Origin: Acetobacteraceae bacterium
GTDB lineage: Bacteria > Pseudomonadota > Alphaproteobacteria > Acetobacterales > Acetobacteraceae
Assembly: GCA_947455205.1 (NCBI GenBank)
Contig: CANGNF010000006.1
Coordinates: 1-64,000 of the forward strand
Direction: 5' to 3'
DNA length: 64,000 nucleotides
The notes under the pieces were generated by a model, which did not search any database, was not told the DNA's origin, and saw nothing but the letters and a program-made list of their open reading frames with translations. Position numbers and translations under genes: made by a program. Shown one piece after another: positions 29,647 through 39,040 of the stretch (position 1 is the stretch's first letter; the number at the start of each line of letters is the position of its first letter).

Positions 29647-30849
29647 ATGCCGGAACTCGCCCAGCGCCTTGCGCAGGTAAAGGTCTCCGCCAGCGCCGCG
29701 ATGACGGCGCGGGCGCGGGACATGCGCGCGCAAGGCATCGAGGTGCTGAGCCTTGCCTCGGGCGAGCCGGACTTCGCCACGCCGCCGCACGCCATCGAGG
29801 CAGCCTATGCGGCGGCGAACAAGGGCGACACCAAGTACCCGCCGCAGGGCGGCACGGTGGCGCTGAAGCAGGCGATCCAGCGCAAGTTCAAGCGCGACAA
29901 CCACCTGGACTACTCGCTGGACGAGATCATCGTCGGCAATGGCGGCAAGCAGATCATCTTCAACGCCCTGATGGCCACGCTGGACCCGGGCGACGAGGTG
30001 GTGATCCCGGCGCCGCACTGGATCAGCTATGCCGACATGGCCAAGGTGGCCGGTGGCACCCCGGTGCAGTTCACCTGCCCGCAGAACAACGGCTTCCGGG
30101 TGCGGCCGGAAGACCTGGAAGCCGCCATCACGCCGCGCACCAAGTGGGTGATGCTGAATTTCCCGTCCAACCCGACCGGCGCCGCCTGCACGCGCGACCA
30201 GATGCGCGCCATTGCCGACGTGCTGCTGCGCCACCCGCATGTGTGGATCATGTCCGACGACATGTACGAGCACATGATCTACGACGGCTTCGACTTCTGC
30301 ACGATCGCCGAGGTGGAGCCGGCGCTGAAGGACCGCACGCTGACGGTCAACGGCGTCTCCAAGACCTATGCCATGACCGGCTGGCGCCTCGGCTTCGCCG
30401 GTGGCCCGGTGAAGCTGATCAAGGGCATGTTCAACATGCAGGGCCAGGCCACGGCCGGCGTCTCCACCATCAGCCAGGCCGCCGCGACCGCCGCGCTGGA
30501 TGGCCCGCAGGAGTTGATCAAGGAACGCCAGGCGGTCTACAAGCAGCGCCGCGACATGGTGGTGGAAATGCTGAACGCCGCCCCCGGCATCAGCTGCCAC
30601 AGGCCGGAAGGCGCCTTCTACGTCTTCCCGAACCTGGCGGGTTGCCTCGGCAAGACCAGCAAGGGCGGCCGGCGGATCGAGACCGACAGCGAGTTCGTCG
30701 AGGCCCTGCTGGAGGAGCAGCGCGTGGCCGCGGTGCCCGGCGCCGCCTATGGCATGAGCCCCTACATGCGGATCAGCTACGCCACCTCCACCGAGACGCT
30801 GGTGGAGGCGTGCAAGCGCATCCAGGATTTCTGCCGCGACCTGACCTGA
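29647..30849 (+). CDS. PLP-dependent aminotransferase (paralogue of the preceding gene)
   Basis: VNGVSKTYAMTGWRLGFAGGP; 400 aa, the same length as the preceding gene, which ends 1 bp upstream. Confidence 0.93.
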   Translation: MPELAQRLAQVKVSASAAMTARARDMRAQGIEVLSLASGEPDFATPPHAIEAAYAAANKGDTKYPPQGGTVALKQAIQRKFKRDNHLDYSLDEIIVGNGGKQIIFNALMATLDPGDEVVIPAPHWISYADMAKVAGGTPVQFTCPQNNGFRVRPEDLEAAITPRTKWVMLNFPSNPTGAACTRDQMRAIADVLLRHPHVWIMSDDMYEHMIYDGFDFCTIAEVEPALKDRTLTVNGVSKTYAMTGWRLGFAGGPVKLIKGMFNMQGQATAGVSTISQAAATAALDGPQELIKERQAVYKQRRDMVVEMLNAAPGISCHRPEGAFYVFPNLAGCLGKTSKGGRRIETDSEFVEALLEEQRVAAVPGAAYGMSPYMRISYATSTETLVEACKRIQDFCRDLT

Positions 30850-30859
30850 GGCGGCGGAA

Positions 30860-30885
30860 GCCCTTCGGCGGCAGCGCCGAAGGGC
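30860..30885. terminator. Stem-loop between convergent genes
   Basis: GCCCTTCGGCG-GCAG-CGCCGAAGGGC, perfect 11-bp stem. Confidence 0.75.
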
Positions 30886-30891
30886 AGGGCG

Positions 30892-31848
30892 CTACTCCAG
30901 CGTGATGCGGGCGGTGCGGATCGTCTCGCCCAGCTCCTTCACCTCGCGCCGGCCCAGCGCGTCCATCTCCGCCACCGTCAGCGGCTGCAGCAGCACGCCG
31001 CCCTGCTCGGCGCGGCGCTGCACATCCGGGTCGCGGGCCGCCTGGCGCATCGCCGCATTCAGCCGCTCCAGCACCGGCGCCGGGGTGCCGGCGGGGGCGA
31101 AGAAGGCGAACCAGGCATCAACGGTAAAGCCGGGCATGCCGGCCTCCGCCGTGGTCGGCACCTGCGGCAGCGCGGTGATCCGGTTCTGGCTGGCAATGGC
31201 CAGCGCCTTCAGCCGGCCGCCCTGCACCAGGGAGATGGCGGAGGACGGCGTGGTGACGAACAACTGCACCCGCCCGGCGACCACGTCCTGCAGGGCCGGC
31301 GCCGCGCCCCGATAGGGCACGTGCACCATCTCAGCCCCGATCGCCTGGGCGAAGCGCGCGCCGCCGATATGCTGGATGCTGCCATGGCCCGACGACGCGT
31401 AGTTCACCTGGCCCGGCCGCGCCTTCGCGTAGGCGATGAACTCCGCCAGCGTGGTCACCGGCAGGTCCGGCGCCACGAAGATGCCGTGCGGCGCCATGTC
31501 CGCCATGCCCACCGCCGCCAGGTCGCGCAGCGGGTCCCAGCCGATGTCGTGCATCAGCGCGGGGTTGCCGCCGTGGTAGCCGCTGTATTGCATCAGCAGC
31601 GTATGGCCGTCCGGTGCCGCGCGCACGGTGGCCAGGATGGCGATGTTGCCGTTGCCGCCGGGCCGGTTGTCCACCACCACCTGCACGCCCAGCAGGCGCG
31701 ACAGCGTGTCCTGGAACAGCCGCGCGGCGAAGTCGGTGCCGCCGCCGGGCGGGTTGGGCACCAGCACGGTGATGGGCCGGTTGGGGAAGCTCCCCTGCGC
31801 CAGCGCCGGGGAGGCGGCCAGCGCGGCCAGCAGCGCGCGGCGCTTCAC
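30892..31848 (-). CDS. Bug/TctC-family substrate-binding protein
   Basis: FPNRPITVLVPNPPGGGTDFAARLFQDTLSRLLGVQVVVDNRPGGNGNIA; GTG start. Confidence 0.92.
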   Translation of the reverse strand: MKRRALLAALAASPALAQGSFPNRPITVLVPNPPGGGTDFAARLFQDTLSRLLGVQVVVDNRPGGNGNIAILATVRAAPDGHTLLMQYSGYHGGNPALMHDIGWDPLRDLAAVGMADMAPHGIFVAPDLPVTTLAEFIAYAKARPGQVNYASSGHGSIQHIGGARFAQAIGAEMVHVPYRGAAPALQDVVAGRVQLFVTTPSSAISLVQGGRLKALAIASQNRITALPQVPTTAEAGMPGFTVDAWFAFFAPAGTPAPVLERLNAAMRQAARDPDVQRRAEQGGVLLQPLTVAEMDALGRREVKELGETIRTARITLE

Positions 31849-32723
31849 AGGAAGCCCTCCAGCGCCGCCAGCACTTCCTCGGGCGCTTCCTCGGCCAGAT
31901 AGTGGCCGCTGTTGACCGCGCCGCCACTGACCGGCCCGGCGGCGTAGTCGCGCCATATCGCCAGCGCGTCGTACCATTTGGGAATGCTGCCCTTGGCCCC
32001 CCACAGCGCCAGCAACGGGCATTGCACCTTCAACCCGGCGGCGCGGCTCTCGCGGTCGTGGTCCAGGTCTATGCCGGTCGCGGCGCGATAGTCCTCGCAG
32101 ATAGAGTTCACCGTGCCGGGCAGCCGCAGCGCCGCCAGGTAGTCGGCGCGTGCCTCTGGGTGGAAGAAGGACTTGTCCTTCGGTTCCCGCGCCGTGTGCA
32201 GGTCGAACCAGTCCTCGATGTCGCGCAGGATCATCCGCTCGGGCCGGTCATGCGGCTGCGCCAGCCAGAACCAGTGATAGTAGCCCATGCCGAAGGCCAT
32301 GTCGGCGCGCTCGAAGTGTTCCAGCGTCGGGATGATGTCCATGGTGCAGAGCTTCTCGACCGCGGCCGGGAAGTCGAGCGCCAGCCGATGCGCCACGCGG
32401 GCGCCGCGGTCGTGGCTGACCACGCGGAAGCTCTCATGCCCATAGTGCTGCATCAGCGCCACCAGGTCGGCGGCGTGTTCCCGCTTGGCGTGCGGCGCGC
32501 TGCCCGGCTGCACCGGCGGCTTGCTGGTAAAACCGTAGCCGCGGATATCCGGCAGGTAGCAGGTGAAGCGCTGGGCCAGGACGGGCGCCACCTTGTGCCA
32601 CATGGCATGGGTCTGCGGGTTGCCGTGCAGCAGCAGCAGCGGCGGCCCCTCGCCGCCGCGACGCAGGCGGATGCGCTGGCCGCGAACCTCCACCGTATCA
32701 AGGCTGAAGCCTTCGAAGAACAT
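31845..32723 (-). CDS. Alpha/beta hydrolase, fluoroacetate/haloacetate dehalogenase-like
   Basis: LLLLHGNPQTHAMW, SHDRGARVAHR, GYYHWFWLAQP, IPKWYDALAIW, NSGHYLAEE. Confidence 0.85.
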   Translation of the reverse strand: MFFEGFSLDTVEVRGQRIRLRRGGEGPPLLLLHGNPQTHAMWHKVAPVLAQRFTCYLPDIRGYGFTSKPPVQPGSAPHAKREHAADLVALMQHYGHESFRVVSHDRGARVAHRLALDFPAAVEKLCTMDIIPTLEHFERADMAFGMGYYHWFWLAQPHDRPERMILRDIEDWFDLHTAREPKDKSFFHPEARADYLAALRLPGTVNSICEDYRAATGIDLDHDRESRAAGLKVQCPLLALWGAKGSIPKWYDALAIWRDYAAGPVSGGAVNSGHYLAEEAPEEVLAALEGFL

Positions 32724-32829
32724 CGCGCGCGCCTCCCGTTTGCCGCCCATTTTGCGCGCCCCACCCGGTTGACCGCAAGCCGCCGCGGCGCCAGCCTGCG
32801 CCACCCACCGAAACCCCGGGAGAAGACCG

Positions 32830-33228
32830 ATGTCCGAAGATAGCGCCCTGTTCGACAAGGGCATGCCGATCCGCCGCGAAGTGCTGGGCGCCGAATATGT
32901 CGATGCCAGCATGTCCAAGGCCGACGACTTCATGATGACCTTCCAGCGCGCCACCACCAGCTGGGCCTGGGGCTGGGCCTGGGGTGACCCGACGCTGGAC
33001 CGCAAGACGCGCAGCCTGATCAACCTGGCGATGCTGACCGCGCTGAATCGCTCCCCCGAGATCAAGCTGCACGTGCTGGGCGCGCTGAACAACGGCTGCA
33101 CGGTGGAAGAGATCAAGGCCGCGCTGCTGCACGCCACCGCCTATTGCGGCATTCCCGCGGGCCTGGACGCCTTCAAGGCGGCGCATGAGGTGCTGGTGCG
33201 CGAAGGCGCGATTCCGGCGAAGAAGTAG
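32830..33228 (+). CDS. Carboxymuconolactone decarboxylase-family protein
   Basis: LDRKTRSLINLAMLTALNRSPEIKLHVLGALNNGCTVEEIKAALLHATAYCGIPAGLDAFK. Confidence 0.92.
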   Translation: MSEDSALFDKGMPIRREVLGAEYVDASMSKADDFMMTFQRATTSWAWGWAWGDPTLDRKTRSLINLAMLTALNRSPEIKLHVLGALNNGCTVEEIKAALLHATAYCGIPAGLDAFKAAHEVLVREGAIPAKK

Positions 33229-33231
33229 GCC

Positions 33232-34134
33232 ATGAGCAGCCCCATCAAGAAGGTCGGCTTCATCGGCATCGGCAACATGGGCTGGCCCATGGCGGCCAAC
33301 CTGGTGAAGGCCGGCTTCGACGTTTCTGTTTGTGACGCCCGCCCGGGCCACGCCGCGAAGTTCGCCGCGGAAGTTGGCGGCAAGGCCGCGGCTTCCACCG
33401 TGGAAGCCGCCACCGGCATGGACGCCGTCATCACCATCGTGCCCACCTCCAAGCAGGTGGGCGAGGTCGCGGCGCAGATCGTGCCGGTGCTGGCCAAGGG
33501 CGCCATGGTCATCGACATGACCAGCGGCCAGCCCGGCAAGACGCGGGAGATCGCGGCCGAGCTGGAAGCGCGCGGCGTGGCGATGATCGACGCGCCGGTC
33601 TCCGGCGGCGTGCCGCGCGCCAAGACCGGCGAACTCGCCATCATGGTCGGCGGCGCAGATGCGGACCTGGACCGCGCCGATGCGGTGCTGAAGGCCATGG
33701 GCACCAGCATCCATCGTTGTGGCGGCATCGGTGCCGGGCAGGCGATGAAGGCGCTGAACAACCTGGTCAGCGCCGGCGGCTTCCTGATGGGGATCGAGGC
33801 TCTGCTGATCGGCCAGCGCTTCGGCCTCGACACCGCCAAGATGGTGGATGTGCTGAACGCTTCCTCCGGCATGACCAATTCCAGCCAGAAGAAGTTCAAG
33901 CAGTACGTCCTGAACCGCAGCTTCGAGGACGGCTTCGGCCTGGAACTGATGGTCAAGGACCTGGGCATTGCGCTTGAGGTCGGCCGCGACACCAGCACGC
34001 CGACGCCGTTCAGCGCGCTGTGCCGGGAGATGTGGGCCTCGGCGCTCAACGCCCTCGGCCCCGGCCACAACCACACCGCCGTCACGCTGCTCTCCGAGAA
34101 GCTGGCCGGCGATGTGCTGGGGGGCAACAAGTGA
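33232..34134 (+). CDS. NAD(P)-dependent beta-hydroxyacid dehydrogenase (3-hydroxyisobutyrate dehydrogenase-like)
   Basis: VGFIGIGNMGWPMAANLVKAGFDV, DAPVSGGVPRAKTGELAIMVGG. Confidence 0.93.
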   Translation: MSSPIKKVGFIGIGNMGWPMAANLVKAGFDVSVCDARPGHAAKFAAEVGGKAAASTVEAATGMDAVITIVPTSKQVGEVAAQIVPVLAKGAMVIDMTSGQPGKTREIAAELEARGVAMIDAPVSGGVPRAKTGELAIMVGGADADLDRADAVLKAMGTSIHRCGGIGAGQAMKALNNLVSAGGFLMGIEALLIGQRFGLDTAKMVDVLNASSGMTNSSQKKFKQYVLNRSFEDGFGLELMVKDLGIALEVGRDTSTPTPFSALCREMWASALNALGPGHNHTAVTLLSEKLAGDVLGGNK

Positions 34135-34937
34135 GCGCGCCCGTTCACTGGGAAGCCTACGCCATCCGCTACGCCCACCACGACCGGCCGAAGCAGGGCA
34201 GCTACCTCATGCCGGTCGAGGACCCGCATGAGAACAACCCGCTCGACTACTTCGTCTGGCTGCTGCGCGGCCCCGGTGGCCGCCAGGTGCTGGTGGATTG
34301 CGGCTTCGACGAGGCCACCGCGGCCAAGCGCGAGCGCAAGCTGCACCGTACGGTGATGCAGGCGCTGATCGACTTCGGCACCCAGCCGGAGCAGATCAGC
34401 GACGTCATCATCACCCACCTGCACTACGACCACGCCGGCAACCTGGACGCCTTCCCGAACGCCACCTTCCATTTGCAGGAACGGGAGATGGCCTTCGCCA
34501 CCGGGCGGCACATGTGCCAGCACTGCATCCGCGTGCCGTTCGAGGTGGAGGATGTGGTGAAGATGATCCGCCACCTCTACAACGACCGCCTGACCTTCCA
34601 TTCAGGCGAGGGCGAGGTGGCGCTTGGCGTGACGGTGCACGGCGTTGGCGGGCACTCGGACGGCTTGCAGATGGTCCGCGTGCAGACCGCGCGCGGGCCG
34701 GTGGTGGTGGCGTCGGACGCGCTGCACTTCTACGGCAACGTGGAGCGCAACAACCCCTTCCCGATCATCTTCGACCTGGGCGCCATGACCCAGGGCTGGA
34801 AGACCGCGAAGAAGCTGGCCGGCGGCGACGAGACGCTGGTGGTGGCGGGCCACGACCCCATCGTGCGGGAACGCTTCCCCGCCATGCCCGGCACGAATGG
34901 CGAGGTGGTGGCGCTCCACCTCGCGCCCAAGGCCTAA
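34131..34937 (+). CDS. MBL-fold N-acyl homoserine lactonase-like hydrolase
   Basis: DVIITHLHYDHAGNLDAFPNA (HxHxDH); GTG start overlapping the upstream stop (GTGA). Confidence 0.85.
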   Translation: MSAPVHWEAYAIRYAHHDRPKQGSYLMPVEDPHENNPLDYFVWLLRGPGGRQVLVDCGFDEATAAKRERKLHRTVMQALIDFGTQPEQISDVIITHLHYDHAGNLDAFPNATFHLQEREMAFATGRHMCQHCIRVPFEVEDVVKMIRHLYNDRLTFHSGEGEVALGVTVHGVGGHSDGLQMVRVQTARGPVVVASDALHFYGNVERNNPFPIIFDLGAMTQGWKTAKKLAGGDETLVVAGHDPIVRERFPAMPGTNGEVVALHLAPKA

Positions 34938-35260
34938 CTCAGCAGCACCACGCTCGCCATCGCCGCGCCGGCGATGGCGAGCACCTCTGACAGCGCCGGC
35001 CAGCTCCGCATCACCCCGGCACGCAGCACCAGGGCGTTGATTGCCAGGCTGCCGACCAACCCGGCCAGCGGCACCCACCAGTTCAGCTGCCAGAAGCCCC
35101 AGCCCAGCATCGCCAGCCACAGCAGGAAGGCGCCGCGCCCCAGCACCAGGAACAGCCGGTCGCCGAAGCGCGATGCCGGGCGCATCCCGGGGTCGGTGCT
35201 GCGCGCCTCGATCATCGCGGCAACGGCCAGCGCCAGCAGGGCGGGAAAGTAGAATCGCAT
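34934..35260 (-). CDS. Small multi-TM membrane protein
   Basis: 108-aa hydrophobic ORF 4 bp downstream of the Bug gene stop, same strand. Confidence 0.65.
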   Translation of the reverse strand: MRFYFPALLALAVAAMIEARSTDPGMRPASRFGDRLFLVLGRGAFLLWLAMLGWGFWQLNWWVPLAGLVGSLAINALVLRAGVMRSWPALSEVLAIAGAAMASVVLLS

Positions 35261-35264
35261 GGGG

Positions 35265-36242
35265 TTATTCCGGTCTGATGTTCGCGGCGGTGATGACCTG
35301 CCGCCAGCGGGCGCGTTCGGTGCTGATCACCTGCGCGCAGTCCTCGGCCGTGCCGCCGATGCCTTCCAGCCCGATCGCCGCCAGGCGGCGCTTGAAGCCA
35401 TCCTCGGCCAGCACGGCATTGGTCTCGCGGTTCAGCCGCAGCACCACCGCGGGCGGCGTGCCGGCCGGCGCGGCCAGGTAGTTGAAGGCGCTGGCGTCGA
35501 ACCCCGGCAGCGTCTCGGCAATGGTCGGCAGTTCCGGCATCAGGAAGCTGCGGCCCGGCGTGCTGACAGCCAGCGCCCGCAGCGTGCCGGCCTTGATGTG
35601 CTCGCTGTACAGCGACAGCGTGTCGATCAGCAGGGAAATCCGCCCGGCCAGCAGCTCCTGTATCGCCGGGCCGCTGCCGCGGAATGGCACATGGGTCATG
35701 TCCAGCCCGGCCATGTGCTTCAGCATCTCGCCGGCCAGGTGGCTGGACGCGCCGATGCCGCTGCTGCCGAAGGTCAGCTCCCCCGGCCTGGCCTTCGCCA
35801 GCGCAATCAGCTCCGCCACGCTGCGCGCCGGCAGGGCAGGGTTCACCACCAGCAGGTTCGGCGCCCGGATCAGCGAGACGATGGGCGCGAAGGCGCTGGC
35901 GGGGTCGTAGGGCAGCGACTTCATCAGGCTGGGGTTGATGATCTGCGGCCCCGGCGTGCCGTACAGCAGGGTGTAGCCATCGGCCGGGCTGCGGGCGACC
36001 ATGTCGGCCCCCAGCGTGGCGCCGGCACCGGGGCGGTTCTCCACGATCACGCTCTGCCCCAGGCGCGGCGCCAGCGCTTCCGCCAGCATGCGGCCCACCT
36101 GGTCCGAGGCACCGCCGGGCGCGAAGGGCACCACCAGCTTCAGCGGCCGGCTCGGAAAATCCAGCCCCTGGGCCTCGGCCCGCGCGGCAAGCGGCAGCGC
36201 CAGCCCGGCCAGCAGCAGGCCACGGCGGGGCAATTCGAGCAT
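35265..36242 (-). CDS. Bug/TctC-family substrate-binding protein
   Basis: FPSRPLKLVVPFAPGGASDQVGRMLAEALAPRLGQSVIVENRPGAGATLGADMVARSPADGYTLLYG. Confidence 0.92.
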   Translation of the reverse strand: MLELPRRGLLLAGLALPLAARAEAQGLDFPSRPLKLVVPFAPGGASDQVGRMLAEALAPRLGQSVIVENRPGAGATLGADMVARSPADGYTLLYGTPGPQIINPSLMKSLPYDPASAFAPIVSLIRAPNLLVVNPALPARSVAELIALAKARPGELTFGSSGIGASSHLAGEMLKHMAGLDMTHVPFRGSGPAIQELLAGRISLLIDTLSLYSEHIKAGTLRALAVSTPGRSFLMPELPTIAETLPGFDASAFNYLAAPAGTPPAVVLRLNRETNAVLAEDGFKRRLAAIGLEGIGGTAEDCAQVISTERARWRQVITAANIRPE

Positions 36243-36384
36243 GGGCGTTGTCCTCCGGCTGATTGCCCCCAACTTGGCCGAGCACGCCCCGCCACACAAC
36301 GCCGGCCTTTCAACCGGTGCGGTGGGGTCGCGCAAAACGTCAGCCTGGCTTATCTTGCAGTGCAGCAACCGAGGGACCGTTTCC

Positions 36385-38751
36385 ATGCCCGATACCAACC
36401 TGAATTTCGACCCCACCAGGCTGAAGTTCGGCGTCGGCCAGCCGGTGACGCGGCAGGAAGACCCCATCCTGCTGCAGGGCCGCGGCCGCTACACCGATGA
36501 CATCACCCTGCAGGGCCAGGCCTGGTGCGTCATGGTCCGCAGCCCCTACGCGCACGGCATCATCAAGGGCATCGACACGGCGGCGGCCAAGGAAATGCCG
36601 GGCGTGCTGGGCGTGTACACCGGCGCCGACCTGGCGGATTACGGTGCCATGAAGTGCGGCATGCCGGTGAAGAGCAAGGACGGCTCGCCGCTGATCGGCA
36701 TCAACCGGCCGTCGCTGGCCACGGACAAGGTGCGCTTCGTCGGCGACCCCGTCGCCTTCGTCGTGGCCGAGACCAAGCTGCAGGCGCGCGACGCGGCCGA
36801 GGCGGTGGAACTCGACATCGAGAGCCTGGACGCGGTGACGGAAGCCTCCGCCGCCGCGGCCCCCGGCGCGCCGCAGCTCTACGACCACATCCCCGGCAAC
36901 ACCGTGCTGGACTTCCAGTACGGCGACCCCGCCAAGGTCGCCGCCGCCTTCGCCAACGCCGCGCATGTGACGAAACTCTCCATCCGCAACAACCGCGTGG
37001 TGGTCTGCGCCATGGAGCCGCGCAGCGCCATCGGCGAGTACGACGCCACGGATGGCCGCTACACGCTGCATGTCGGCTGCCAGGGCGTCTTCGGCCTGCG
37101 CGGGCAGATGGCGAACGACCTGCTGAAGGTGCCCACCGACAAGGTCCGCATCCTCACCGGCAATGTCGGCGGCAGCTTCGGCATGAAGGCCAGCGCCTAT
37201 CCGGAATACGTGCCGGTGCTGCACGCCGCCAAGCTGCTTGGGCGCCCGGTGAAGTGGACCGACGACCGCAGCGGCAGCTTCGTCAGTGACCAGCACGGCC
37301 GCGACCATGAGGTGGATGCCGAACTCGCCTTCGACGGCGACGGCCGGATGATGGCGGTGCGGCTGACCTGCTACGCCAATATCGGCGCCTACCTGGCGAC
37401 CGTCGGCCCGCACATGGCCACCGGCAACTACGTCAAGAACATCCAGTCCAACTACGCCACGCCGCTGATCGAGGTGAACACCAAGTGCGTGGTCACCAAC
37501 ACCACGCCGGTCTCGGCCTATCGTGGCGCCGGCCGGCCGGAAGCCAACTACTACATGGAACGGCTGGTGGAGCAGGCGGCGAAGGAGATGGGCCGCAGCG
37601 CGGTGGAACTGCGCCGGCTCAACCACATCCGCGAAGACCAGTTCCCGTTCGATGCCCCCTCCGGCAGCGTCTATGACACCGGCGAGTTCACCGCCATCCT
37701 GGACCAGGCGCTGGCCGCCGCCGACCATGCGGGCTTCCCCGCCCGCCGCGACGAAGCCAAGGCGCGCGGCAAGCTGCGTGGCATCGGCATCGGCAACTTC
37801 CTGGAATGCACGGCACCGCCGCAGAAGGAACAAGGAGAAATCCGCTTCGAGGCCGATGGTGGCGTCACCATCGTGACCGGCACGCTGGACTACGGGCAGG
37901 GGCATTGGTCGCCCTTCGCGCAGCTGCTGCACACCCAGCTTGGCGTCCCGTTCGAGAAGGTGCGGCTGCTGCAGGGCGACAGCGACCAGCTGATCGCCGG
38001 CGGCGGCACCGGCGGGTCCAAGTCCATGATGGCCTCCGGCGCCGCGATCATGCAGGCCGCGGCCGAGGTGGTGGAGAAGGGCAAGCAGGCCGCCGCCTTC
38101 ATGCTGGAAGCAGCGGTCGGCGATATCGAGTTCGAGCAGGGCGCCGATGGCCTGGGCCGCTTCACCATCGCGGGGACGGACCGCAGCATCGGCATCATGG
38201 ACCTAGCGGAGAAGCTGCGCGCCGCCGGCACCCTGCCGGCCGAGGTGCCGAACACGCTGAACGTCCGCACCGTGTTCCAGGACGCGCCGATGGCCTTCCC
38301 CAATGGCTGCCATGTGGCCGAGGTGGAGATCGACCCCGACACCGGCCATACCGAGGTGGTGAAGTACACCACGGTCAACGACTTCGGCGTCATCGTGAAC
38401 CCGCTGCTGGTGCAGGGCCAGGCGCATGGCGGCATCGTCCAGGGCATCGGCCAGGCGCTGATGGAGCAGGTGGCCTATTCCGAGGAAGGCCAGATCCTGA
38501 CCGCCAGCTACCAGGACTACGCCCTGCCGCGCGCCGGCGATCTGCCCAACTTCGGCTTCGAGGCGCATGCCGTGCCGTGCAAGACCAACCCGGTGGGCGC
38601 CAAGGGCTGCGGCGAGGCCGGTTGTGCCGGCAGCCTGCCGGCGGTGATGAACGCGGTGGTGGACGCGCTCTCGGTCCACGGCATCCAGCACATGGACATG
38701 CCGGCGACACCGGAACGGGTCTGGCAGGCGATCCGGGCCGCGCAGGGGTGA
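36385..38751 (+). CDS. Xanthine dehydrogenase/CO-dehydrogenase-like molybdopterin large subunit
   Basis: GQPVTRQEDPILLQGRGRYTDDI, NVGGSFGMKASAYPEYVPVLHAAKLLGRPVKWTDDRSGSF, TPVSAYRGAGRPEANYYMERL. Confidence 0.93.
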   Translation: MPDTNLNFDPTRLKFGVGQPVTRQEDPILLQGRGRYTDDITLQGQAWCVMVRSPYAHGIIKGIDTAAAKEMPGVLGVYTGADLADYGAMKCGMPVKSKDGSPLIGINRPSLATDKVRFVGDPVAFVVAETKLQARDAAEAVELDIESLDAVTEASAAAAPGAPQLYDHIPGNTVLDFQYGDPAKVAAAFANAAHVTKLSIRNNRVVVCAMEPRSAIGEYDATDGRYTLHVGCQGVFGLRGQMANDLLKVPTDKVRILTGNVGGSFGMKASAYPEYVPVLHAAKLLGRPVKWTDDRSGSFVSDQHGRDHEVDAELAFDGDGRMMAVRLTCYANIGAYLATVGPHMATGNYVKNIQSNYATPLIEVNTKCVVTNTTPVSAYRGAGRPEANYYMERLVEQAAKEMGRSAVELRRLNHIREDQFPFDAPSGSVYDTGEFTAILDQALAAADHAGFPARRDEAKARGKLRGIGIGNFLECTAPPQKEQGEIRFEADGGVTIVTGTLDYGQGHWSPFAQLLHTQLGVPFEKVRLLQGDSDQLIAGGGTGGSKSMMASGAAIMQAAAEVVEKGKQAAAFMLEAAVGDIEFEQGADGLGRFTIAGTDRSIGIMDLAEKLRAAGTLPAEVPNTLNVRTVFQDAPMAFPNGCHVAEVEIDPDTGHTEVVKYTTVNDFGVIVNPLLVQGQAHGGIVQGIGQALMEQVAYSEEGQILTASYQDYALPRAGDLPNFGFEAHAVPCKTNPVGAKGCGEAGCAGSLPAVMNAVVDALSVHGIQHMDMPATPERVWQAIRAAQG

Positions 38752-39040
38752 TGCCCGGCCGAACCCGGCCCCGGAGCGGCGGTTCGGCCGCCGCCGAGGG
38801 CCGGCCGGCCGATCACGAATAGGCGATGATGCCCAGGGATCATGGCGCTTTTCCAATGGTTAGCGCCAAGTGGCCGGCGGCGGTACCTGCTTGGGCATGC
38901 AATCCCCGGCAACGCCTCTGGACCCTGGCCGGCTGCGCGGCCACTGTCTGGGACCGTGGCATATGATTGCCTGCGGTTGAACGACAGGACCCGGGCTGAC
39001 GCAGCGGCGCCCGGCGGCCCTGGCGAAAAGGAGTTTCGGC

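Noticed and set aside
36355-36368. TTGCAGTGCAGCAA upstream of the molybdenum hydroxylase gene as a third FNR/FixK box
   Set aside because: It fits the loose TTG(A/C)N6(T/G)CAA pattern, but both half-sites are weak (TTGCA/AGCAA) and its centre is only about 23 nt from the start codon, too close for normal activation.
36385-38751. Aerobic carbon monoxide dehydrogenase (CoxL)
   Set aside because: The loop is AYRGAGR rather than the AYxCSFR motif of form I CoxL, and coxS/coxM are missing.
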